From Porogramme epimiltina (lineage: Eukaryota; Basidiomycota; Agaricomycetes; Polyporales; Polyporaceae): a stretch of DNA of 64,000 nucleotides. The notes under the pieces are model-generated. The model searched no databases. It saw nothing but the letters and a program-made list of their open reading frames with translations, and had not been told where the DNA came from. This document shows positions 34,300 to 44,399 of the stretch, piece after piece. The translations under genes were made by a program, and so were the position numbers. Positions within the stretch are counted from its first letter, which is position 1. Every line of letters starts with the position of its first letter. Location: the NCBI GenBank assembly GCA_900155495.1, contig FTLJ01000123.1:111531-175530 (forward strand). The letters run 5' to 3'.

Positions 34300-36237
34300 G
34301 GTTGTTAGATGGGGGATAGTGCGTGGGGGACAGAGACTTACAGGTGGGGCGCACAGTTAGAGACTATATGCACGAGGGCCGCAGAGGTCGTGGTAGACTC
34401 GATGCAGGCGGTTCACAATGCGCTTCTCGAGATCTCAACACGCTGGCCCCGGCCCCCATTCGGGGCGCGTGGCCACACCGGCGTCTATGCGCCTCCTTTG
34501 CTTTCTCAGACTGACATCACTAATCCTCGAGCAACTTGCCTCTACCTACGATCCCCATGCCATGTTTGCGTCTCCAGCAACCTTTGGTGAATAATTGTGA
34601 CACTCCGAGGCCCATGCTGCACCAAGTCGGTATCAACGGCCGTACCGAGAACTCTTGGCAAATACACCGGATTGGTAACAGAAAGAACGTACGAAGCGCA
34701 AGTATTTAGAGGAAGCCCAGGTATATATCGATCATCCGAGTAGATGCACAGGGAGATAGAAGCTCACGCGCTCGCGGCCAAACAGATCATCGTATTTATG
34801 TGCCTCGGGAGAGGCCGGAATAAGTGGATCGTCGCTTCGTCGGACCATATCCTTACCTCCGCGATTTTTGCAGTGGGACATCCTTTGCGTCTAGTTGGTC
34901 AAGCTTGGTTTCCCGGAAGGTACTGTAGTCAGAATGCCACTTGCCAGGCGGAGACATCCGTCATCACTTTTTTTTCGCCACTTCTGAGTTCCTTCACATA
35001 AACGCACGGTACCTTATCCGCTTCGCGAAGACTCTCGCCACGGGTCCAACAAACCCCTTGTCCTTCAGTCGCTCAATGTTTACGCCGCGTACTACCCCGT
35101 ACGCGTGCCTTATATCCGGCTTCCATCGCCTCGGGGTTCACTCATCAACGCCTCGGTGTCGGCAAAGTGCATCGAGTTTATGGTCCGGCAGGTTCTCTGC
35201 CATCACCTGCCATGCTATATGAACGCGGTACGCAGTCTGTCGCGGTCATTTGAGCCATCGTGTAACGTGTTTTGTTAGCGATAAAACTGTGCCCACCGCC
35301 CGCTTACTACAACAGCCAGGTGGCGTACGGCAGTGAGAGCTACGTGCTGTGGAACGGTGTATCGATTATCTGGACTTCCACATTACAACAGTCCACAATT
35401 ATTCCCAGGTTGAATTTTTTGCTACCTTATGCTCAGACCAGAGATATATCTGTCCATGATGTGGCGGCTGATTTCAAGATCGTGAGGTGGATTTGCTGAC
35501 GCTTGTGGGCCTCTGAAGAGGTTCTAGTCGCGTTAGCTCTTTACGTGACTTCCTTTTCCTCAAACAGCTGTAGTTCACCGAGGCATGTTCGGCGGGCTGG
35601 TGCTGCGGCCACAGGGAATTTCCTCGGTCCGCCTGGACAAAGGCAAGTCCCCTTCTCGACACTGCCCGGTATCGTCGAGGCCAAACGGAGCCCTGGCGAC
35701 GGCGCCGCTGAAATGGGAAACGGTGTGCACTCAGGTGCCAGAGCCCGCCCGTCTGTGCCCGCCTTGCGTCCGTGTTACGTTGACGGCATGGAGCTTCTGG
35801 GCGGATGTATGTATCTCGGGCTGTGACGATGTGCGTAGGCGAGATTGCTCCGGTATCAGTGAGCGGTGCGGGATCGTCATGGGCCGTGCACGGGCGAGAC
35901 GGGGAGGCAGAAGGCCGCAGGCCCGCCGCCTGCCTAAAGAGGGGGGACGCGCGCTGACGGCCGCACGCCACAACCGCGTTTCAGGCGCGTGTTTCTTACA
36001 TAAGCGGCCACACCGGGCGACAGTCGCCCAAGAGGATGAGCGTGTGTCCGCGCATGTGCGCGTGCGGCGGGCGACAGTGGAGAGGGACAATCACACCTCG
36101 TGGTAGGCTCCTTCTTCCCGTCTTCCCCCCTCCCTCCGCTGGGGCGTCCATAAAAGCTCCCACACGCCCCCGTGCTTCCTGTGTATCTATTATCTTCACG
36201 ACTCCCCTCCCCGGACGCGATACCCCACCCGTCCAAC
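34300..36237. other. Intergenic, divergent
   Basis: About 1.9 kb between the coiled-coil gene (-) and the HSP70-like gene (+). Short open frames only. It should hold both promoters; a TATA-like CATAAAAG at 36149-36156 lies about 85 bp before the HSP70-like start. Confidence 0.4.
36149..36156 (+). promoter_or_regulatory. Candidate TATA-like element of the HSP70-like gene
   Basis: CATAAAAG about 85 bp upstream of the ATG, followed by a pyrimidine-rich leader. Confidence 0.3.
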
Positions 36238-39200
36238 ATGAAGCCCGCCTCAGGCACCCGCAAGCCATACGCCGGCAGCTCTCGCAGCCTCGTCCTCGCG
36301 CTCGATGTTGGCACCACATTTAGTGGAGTCTCGTACGCTATCCTCGAGCCAGGCGAGGTGCCCAAGATCCACGGTGTGACGCGGTGAGTGTTTCGCGGTC
36401 GCGAAACAGGTCGGCCTCCCCATATTGACGTACAACAGGTTTCCCGGCCAGGAGCATGTTGCGGGAAACTCCAAAATACCCTCCATCATGTACTATGACA
36501 GACAGGGGGCCATGCAGACCGCCGGCGCGGAGGCGGAGGGCGCCGCGATAGTCTCCCTGGCCGAGGACGAGGACTGGCAAAAGGTCGAGCTGTACGTCTT
36601 CCCCACCGCTCTCCCCCTCGCGCGGGCTCACGGGCGCCCCGCAAAGTTTTAAGCTTCGGCTACGCCCCAAGGCGATGAAGCTCAAGATGAATGGCATGCG
36701 TCTCGCAGCTCTTCCCCACGGGAAGACGGCGGTGGACGTCTTCGGCGACTTCCTCTCGTACCTGTTCCGCTGCACGCGCTCCTTCATCATCGACACGCAC
36801 GCGAACGGCCACGGGCTCTGGAATGCGGTCGAGGCCAACATCCAGTTCGTGCTCTCGCATCCGAACGGCTGGGAGGGCGCGCAGCAGTACAAGATGCGCC
36901 GCGCGGCGGTATACGGCGGACTTATTCCCGATACGGACGAGGGCCGCTCGCGGATACGGTTCGTGACGGAGGGCGAGGCGAGTTTGCACGCGTGCGTGCT
37001 CAACGGGCTCGCGCAGGACGTGTTGTCGGTGAGCTCTCCGGTTTCGGGTCTAAGAATTGCTCGGGAGGAGCGCTGGGCTCACACGCGGCGGGACAGAATC
37101 CTTCCGGCCACGGGTTCATTGTCGCCGACGCCGGTGGTGGAACGCTCGACATCAGCTCGTACGCGATTCGTGCGACCGCGCCCCTCGTCATTGAGGAAAT
37201 CGCACCCCCAGACTGTGAGTGGACCGCCACGTTGCGCTCGGCGCGAACTTAAATGTGGTGCTAGGTGTATTCGCCGGCTCTGTCTTCGTCAGCCGGAGAG
37301 CGCGGGCGTTCTTCCACGGTACGCATGCTGTTTTCGTGTTCTCGAAATCTTACTGAAGCCTCCCTTCAGACAAGCTCAGGAACTCTAAGTATGGCACTCC
37401 CGAAGCCATCGAACACATCACAAAACGCTTCGACGAGACGACGAAACGGCTGTTCCGTGATATCAAAGAGCTTCAGTTTGTGCCCTTCGGTACTCCGTTG
37501 GACAAGGATGTTACTGTAGGCGTTCGTGGCGGGCAGCTAAAACTCACTGGGTGAGTTAGCTAGAAGCCTTTTCTTCGCATCACCGTCCTCACAGTATCAT
37601 TCAGCCCTGAAGTAGCAGCGCTATTCGAGCCGTCGATCGAGGCAGCAGTCCAGTCAATCAAGTCGCAAATTGACGCGTCCGGCGGAGCCGTGAAGTCCGT
37701 ATGGCTTGTTGGTGGATTTGCTGCCAGCCCATGGCTTTTCATACAACTCCAAGAACGCCTCGCGCGATATCACGTCGTCGTCAGCCGACCAGATTCCCAG
37801 ACGTAAGAAATCCTCCAGAAGTGCGTGCATGCTAAGCTAATAATGTTGTTCAGGTCGAAGGCGGTCGCCGACGGCGCCATCGGATTCTACTGCGACCACC
37901 ACGTCTCCGCGCGTATCTCCAAGTTCATGTACGGCGTCGAGTACCTCCGGGAGTTTGACCAGAACGACGAGGAACATGTTGCGCGCAAGCACCGGCTCTT
38001 CGAGATGCCGTCAGGCCCGCGGCTTTTGCCTGACGCGTTTGACTGCATCCTCGCGCGCAGTGTCCGGGTCAAGGAGTCCAACGTGTTCAGCCGGAAGTAC
38101 TGCACAGAAGTTACAAATCTCACCACGCTCTCGGTGTTCGAGGTCGAGATCTGGTGCTACCGCGGCGGCGGAACCGTCCCGAAGTGGATTCACCGCTCGT
38201 CGGAAGAATTCTCGACGCTCTGCTACGTGCGCGCGGACCTGTCGCCGCTCGCGGGGAGTGCACAGTCGAAGTCTGGCCGGAATGGGAGGACGTACTGGAC
38301 GATCGTGTTCAGTATCGAGATCCACTTTGGCTTGACGGAGTTCAAGGCTCGCATCAAGTGGGTTGATAATGTACGTTTAGTGTATCTCCATATTTTTTAC
38401 TTGATGACTAACATTAACGTCTTAAATCAGGGCAAAACGAGATAGTGAGCTCCGTGGCTCGCATGGTTGTATCGTCCCTAACTGACACATTTTGCAGCGG
38501 TCCAGCATCCATCGTTTACAACGAGAGTGGACATCGCGTAGAAGAGGATGAGCCTGATAGCTCTCCTGAAGACAACGTTTCAGTCCTTTCCTCCCCTTCG
38601 GACCGTGGTCCATCCCGCTCCATCTCCCAACCCCCTTCGCGCGACCCAAGTATGCGCAGTGGCCGTCCGTCCGTGTATGCGTCACCCCGGATGCCCTCAC
38701 AGCCCATGGAACCGCAGGGCTCGTCTCGCAACTTCGAGCTCGAGCGCACGCGCACCACTTCGATGTCATCGAGCGCATCAAAGGGCGTCAGGACCCGCGA
38801 GATTCCTATGCCCGGCGTGCAGGCTCCCCGCTCTGGCCCACCCATGCCCGAGCCGATGCACCCTGGCGATCGCTCCGTCAACCGGTCAGCCGAGTCTGGG
38901 CGCAGCGGAAGCACGCGTCTCGGCGAGCAGCTCAGCTCTGTCTGGGGTGCAGCCGCCCCGAGCGTGTCGTCGCCGCTGGCGGAGAACCCGCCGTACAGCG
39001 CGTACTCGCACCAACCGTCGTACCGCGAGACGAAGCCTCCCACACCCAAGATGCCCTCGCCGCCCACGCACCCATCGGTCCCTCCCACACCCGCCATGCA
39101 CTCCATCCCGCCCACTGCGTCCAGTTTGCAAACGCCCATCATCACCCCTCCCCCGCTCGCCCCTCAGGAACCCATCGTCCCCCGCCCGCCATCAGTCGTC

Positions 39201-40864
39201 ACGTATGCGAACACGCCCGTTGCCTCGAAGCCCCCGACGCCCCCGCCAATGGAGCCAGAGCCTGCTCCAGCACCAGTACCGGAGCCCGAGCCGGAACCGA
39301 TACCAGAGGTAGTGGCGGTCACACCATCGAAGGCCTCGTCCAAGATCCCTACTCCCACATCCGGTTCGAAGGCGGGCAGTGCCTGGGGCTCCAAGGCCGC
39401 CACGCCCTCCAAGGCTGCGACTCCGGCATGGGGCTCGAAAGCACCGACACCCGCGAAGGCGACGACACCCGCGTGGGGCTCGAAGATCCCGACGCCAGCA
39501 GCCACCTCGAAAGCTGTGACGCCCAAGGCGCGCTCCAAGGCTGCGACGCCTCGCGCTATAACGCCGCCCCCGGAGCCCGAGCCCGCGCCCGCGCCCGTTG
39601 AGGTTATCCCAGAACCAGAACCTGCCCCCTGGGTCCCGGAACCGGAACATGTTCCTGTCGAGCTCGCGCACGCGCCTGCGCCCGTGTCCAGCCTATTCGA
39701 CGATTTCGGAGCAGTAAGTATCTCCTTTCCATAGTTTTATAATAAGATCGCAGTTAACGCGTCACATCCCAGCCTCCCCCCGTCGTACCCCCATTCGAGC
39801 ACGACGACGGCCCTATCCCCGGCGGTATGCCCTCCGGCGAGAGCGCCCCGCCGCCCGCGGCGAACGTCATGTCGCCCATGGCGGACCTCTGGCACACGCC
39901 CGTGCCCGAGGCGGACGCGGCCGCCGCGCCGACGAGCCAGGGCCTCTTCTCCGACTTCCTCTCCGGGCCCGCGTGGGGCAACCCCGCAACCAAGGCCGGC
40001 GGCGGCTTCGGCTTCGGCACCGCGGGCAGCGCAAACGGCGGCAGCGGGACGACGCCGCCCGCGAAGGAGCAGACAGGCAGCGGGTTCGGCTTCAGCGGGT
40101 TCGGCGGGTTCGGCGGATTCGGGTGGGGAGGCGGGAACAACAACGCGGCAGAGGAGGAGGCGAAGCGCCAGGAGGAGGAGCGAATGCGCAGGGAGGCTGA
40201 GGAGGCCGAGCGGCAGCGCCTCGCCGACGAGGAGGCCGCGCGCCTGGCGGAGGAGCAGAAGCAGAAGGAGGAAGAGGAGGACGAGTGGGCGTCGTCGACG
40301 AAGAAGAAGGGCGCGAAGCCCGCGAAGAAATTGACGAAGGCGCAGCAGAGGAAGGCGGACCTGGAGGCGGCGCGCAAGGCGGAGGAAGAGGCGGAGGAGG
40401 CGGCACGCAAGGCGGAAGCGGAGGCGGCTGAGGCGGACGCACACGCCGCTGCAGAGGCGGCCGCAGCTCAGCACGCCCAGCAGGAAGCCGAAGCTGCGCT
40501 CGCTCATGCTCACACACCGGCAGACGCAGCACACGCGTCGGACCTCTTCGTGGACGCCCAGGAGGCAAGCGCAGAGGCCGCAGAGGCTGCTGAGGAGGCC
40601 GCGGAGAAGCACAAGGAGGCGGATGAGGCTGAGGCCGCCTGGGGCGACGCGAAAGAGGATCTTGAGGAAGCCGTTGACGACGCGAAGAAGGCAGATGAAG
40701 ATGCACAAAAGGCTATGGAGGAGGAATGGGGCCTCCCTGTCAAGACTAAGAAGAAGAAGGGTGCCGCGGCCTCGATCAACGCACCTGGCGCCATGTCTCG
40801 TGAGGCCTCGAGTGCGCCTACCGACGCTGGAGGCAAGGGCAAGAAGAAGAAGGGCAAGAAGTAA
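36238..40864 (+). CDS. HSP70-like (HSPA12-type) protein with long disordered and coiled-coil tail
   Basis: Eleven exons (36238-36383, 36439-36591, 36647-37028, 37097-37214, 37265-37318, 37370-37550, 37605-37802, 37854-38370, 38431-38444, 38498-39713, 39773-40864) give 1,356 residues. Residues 1 to about 595 form an actin-like ATPase of the HSPA12 type: DVGTTFSGV (23-31), IVADAGGGTLDISS (from about 236), VWLVGGFAASPWL and a final WVDNGKTRYGPASIVYN. Exon 9 is only 14 nt and makes that last junction. Such proteins usually stop here. This frame continues with about 400 residues of Pro/Ser/Thr-rich sequence with WGSK-type repeats, a Gly/Phe patch (GFGFSGFGGFGGFGWGG), then about 230 residues of Glu/Ala/Lys coiled coil and a Lys-rich end. 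Chaperone or sensor activity is inference. Two genes in one model is the main alternative, but no stop separates them. Confidence 0.83.
39340..39575 (+). repeat. Degenerate coding repeats (WGSKxATPxKA type)
   Basis: Inside exon 10 of the HSP70-like gene, a unit reading roughly AWGSKAATPSKAATP recurs about four times with changes. It is protein-level low complexity, not a mobile repeat. Confidence 0.7.
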
Positions 40865-41394
40865 AATGCTCCTTCTCTACGATCTACTTACGACGGAACG
40901 CGACGAACGATTATTTTGGAGTAGATCTACTGTTGTATCTCTTTGGAGGCTGGATTTGTTGCGCCTGCATATCTTGTAGTTTAGTATACGTGTCTCCGTA
41001 GCTATTGCGTTATCGTTATGCTCCTCTTGTAAATAGATGTCGCGTCTTGGTGTTTCCGTTTCAGGCTCCCAAATCCGTCAGTTTGTGTTACCCAGCTTCA
41101 AGCAAATTGTACAACTCTGAAGGCTGCGGTGGAACACGTAGGGACGTAAAACACGTGACTTGGGGAACGCGTCCCAACTGGCGTGTTTGACACGCCCTCG
41201 GGTTGATCGGAGATACCTTTGCCCTCGACCTTCATGCTCTCTTGGGGTGCAAGCCCGTCCTCCTCTTCATCTCTTGTCTGGCTACCGTTTCCAAGAACTA
41301 CTGAGGCACTGTAGCCCTCGCCCACAGTTGCCGACCACCCATTACCCCTAGCCAACCACCCAAACCCAGCCTCGCCCCGCCGTGACCAACAACA
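40865..41394. other. Intergenic
   Basis: About 0.5 kb between two + strand genes: 3' UTR of one and promoter of the other. Nothing else seen. Confidence 0.5.
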
Positions 41395-43581
41395 ATGTAC
41401 CGGTCCACGCCCGCCAACCCGAACCCGGACGAGGCGATGGTCGCGAGCCAGCAGAAGCACATCAACTCCCTCGTCGCCCAGACGAACACGCTCACGCACA
41501 CGATCTCGCGGCTGCGGGAGCAGGTCGACGCGGGGAAGACGCGCGCGGGCGAGCTCGAGGCCGCGCAGGCGGCGGAGCGCGCCGAGTGGCGCGCGGGCTG
41601 CGACGCGCTGCAGCACGCGCACCGCGTCGCGCACCTGCGCACGGCGGTGCTGCTCGACGGCGCGCGCCGCGCGGCCCTCGACGCGCGCGAGGCGGGCCGC
41701 CGGGAGCGCCTCGCGCGCATGCGCCGCGACTGCGGGATCGTGAAGTTCCAGGCGAAGGAGCTCGAGCTCGACGGGCGCATCGTCCGGCTCGAGCGGGAGC
41801 TGGCGGAGGCGGTGGAGGCGCGGGCGGAGGCGGTGGAGGACGCGGAGGAACAGGCGGCGGAGAAGGTCGAGGCGTTGGAGGAGAGGTGCGAGGAGCTGGC
41901 GGAGAGATTGAAGGAGGCGGCGGCGGCACAGGCGAAAGCGGTCAAGGAGAAAGAGAAGGCTGAGGTACGTTCGTCCTGTGTGCGTGGTTGCGTGCTGAAT
42001 AGACGACCCTTTTTGCTAGGAAGCACTTGCTGCACTCCGCTCTGACCATGCTGCGCTCACTACTGCGTCTGAACGTACTACAAAGAGCCTTGAACGGACG
42101 TCACTGCAGTTGGAAGCACTGAGGACCACTAACGAGGAGCTCGAGAAGAAATATGCAGAGTCAGAGGCCAAAAATGCGGGTCTCAACCGTCAGGTACAAC
42201 AGTGGGCGAAGTTAGAGAACCGCGAGAACGCAGACCTCGAGAACCTCCGCAGATCTCGAACGGAACTCGAAGTGAAAGTCAAGCAGCTTGAGGCCGAGAG
42301 AGACGAGATTGAGAAGCAGCGGGCAGCCGAGGAGACCCGCGCGGAGAAGTGGAAACAGAAAGTGGATAAATATAAGGACGTCTGGGCAGCGCACACGGTT
42401 TGTCCCCTGTTCAATCCATTGCTGACATCCCACATCGGCTGATACTACCATGCGAAAAGATGGAGACTGAGAAGGCTCAGGCCGATGTTGCGGAGGTGGA
42501 GGAGGTTTTAAGGGGTAGTGAGGAACGGGTCAAGAAGCTCAAGGCGCAAGTGCAGGCTTACAAAGAGCGATGCGACGAGCTCAAAGCTCAAGTAGACGAG
42601 GCTGCCACATTCTCACGTAAACCAGTATGTGTCTGTGGGTCCTATATTTTAACTAGACGACTCGATTCAATCATTCTACCTACTCATAGACCAAGTCACC
42701 TTCTAAACGCCCCGAACCCGAGTCCATTGACGATGATGAAGATGAGGTGATACCCAGAAACCGGACCCGCCAACCTACAAAGGAGAAGCGTCCCCCACCT
42801 CCAGTGGATGACGACGACGAAGACATTCAAGAAATTGAACCGCCTCCGAAGCCGAAGAACAAGGGAAAGGAGAAGGATAAGAAGACGAAGAAAGCTCGCG
42901 CCTCTGCAGACGAGGATGATGAGGAGGATGAACCGCCCCCTGCGCCAAAACCCAAACCGAAACCCAAAGCAACTAAAGAGAAAGACCAAGACAAGACGAA
43001 GGGGAAGGGGAAAGAGAAGGAAAAGGAGAAGGAGAAGAAGACACGTAAGGACACTGCGCCCACCGACGACGACAGTGACGTGCAGATCGTCGAACCCTCT
43101 CGCTCTGTGTCCACGATCAACGACAAGAAGGGCAAGCGCAAGGCGTCCTCCTCGGTGGAGGTTGTCGACCTTATAGCTCCGGCGAAGAAAAAGGCGGGGA
43201 AGAAGGCATCGACAACGGAGGACGACGGGGACGGCGGCGAGAAGCCCCCGGCGAAGAAGCGCGGTCGACCTCCCAAGGCGAAACAACCCACCCAGGTCGA
43301 CGCGGAGGACGAGGCTCCTGCGGCAGCACCGAAGAAGAAACGGAAGCTCAACTTCTTCCCAGCGTCGCAGCAGACAAGTTTTGAGTGGAATGCATTGGAG
43401 GTACGTGGTAGTTTACAGCGATAATACTATGCTATAGGGCTGAGGGTTGCGACCCCAGGGCGGAGGACTTGACATACCCACCGTGTTATCGCCGGTCAAG
43501 GAGGGCGAAGTGGTTCAGGCCCGGCCGAGCTTCAGTTCAACTTTCAGTTCGACTCTAGGCAACCTCACCCGCCGCCGATAG
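41395..43581 (+). CDS. Nuclear coiled-coil protein with basic C-terminus
   Basis: Five exons (41395-41964, 42020-42397, 42460-42624, 42690-43400, 43459-43581) give 648 residues, all junctions in phase 0. Residues 15-370 are almost continuous coiled coil (EEL, LEREL and KLKAQVQAYKERCDELKAQ-like heptads). From 372 the protein turns acidic, then alternating Lys and Asp/Glu blocks with several possible nuclear signals (KKRGRPPKAK, PKKKRKLNF). RGRP within one block is an AT-hook core. The last exon codes for a short Ser-rich tail ending NLTRRR. This layout suggests a chromatin or nuclear-structure protein. No named family was recognised; the coiled-coil repeats alone would match many unrelated proteins. 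Confidence 0.78.
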
Positions 43582-44399
43582 CATTCTCCACTTTCATAAA
43601 CTTCGACCAGTATGTATCCCAGCCCACTGTTACATGCCCCTACGCACGCAGCATGTCTATGCCACACAATCGGATTTCATGCTATGGAACACGCTATCGC
43701 TATCGTGATGTGAAACAAGTGTATATTGACAAAGTGACAAGTACTATTATACGATACAAGGATGACTGTCGCCAAAGCATGAAACTCCATTCGACGTAGA
43801 TGCTTGGTGAACGGAGCGATTAAGATGGCTCTTTCGCTCAGCACCACCACATGCTCACAAAGAGTGCACCTGGATCCACAGCCTGCGGAACGCAGACAGG
43901 AGACGGCAGAGGCGCGTGGTGGTCGCAACGGTGAAGCAGCAAATTTGCCGCGGCAGGCATATATAGGACGCTGGCGCCTAATCCAGAAGCGGACTTTGAA
44001 GATGTGAAACCCCGCCGTAACGTGACCGCGATTGCCGCGGGCCGGAGCGCGTCATTGCTTGAAGCGCACCGCCGCTTGTGGCGAGAAGTCGCAGCAGCAC
44101 CCTCAGCCCGGGGCCGCCTGCAGCCAACAGTGACCCTACCGGTGCCCAGCTCCTCGTCCCCAGCTTCTAGCACACTTTGGTACAGTTGGCTTGCCTAGTT
44201 AGTCACCGCCTCTACCTCTCATACGTGTTTCGACAATCGAGGCCCGCCCGCAAGAATAGGACGTCACGAACGTAACCTACTACGTTGGCCACCTCAGCCC
44301 CAGTCGACGTAACCGTCGTTTGTGCCGACTTCTGGGCCTGGCGACTACATATCACGGGCACGGAATATTGTGATCACACCCCAGCGGGTATTTAACATC
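43582..44399. other. Intergenic
   Basis: About 0.8 kb before the amylase gene. It has CATATATAGG at about 43957-43966, too far from the amylase ATG to assign with confidence. No gene seen. Confidence 0.4.

Noticed and set aside
39737..40708. 323-codon minus-strand open frame opposite the HSP70-like tail
   Set aside because: Antisense of Glu/Ala/Lys codons gives Leu/Arg/Ser-rich peptide; not a gene.
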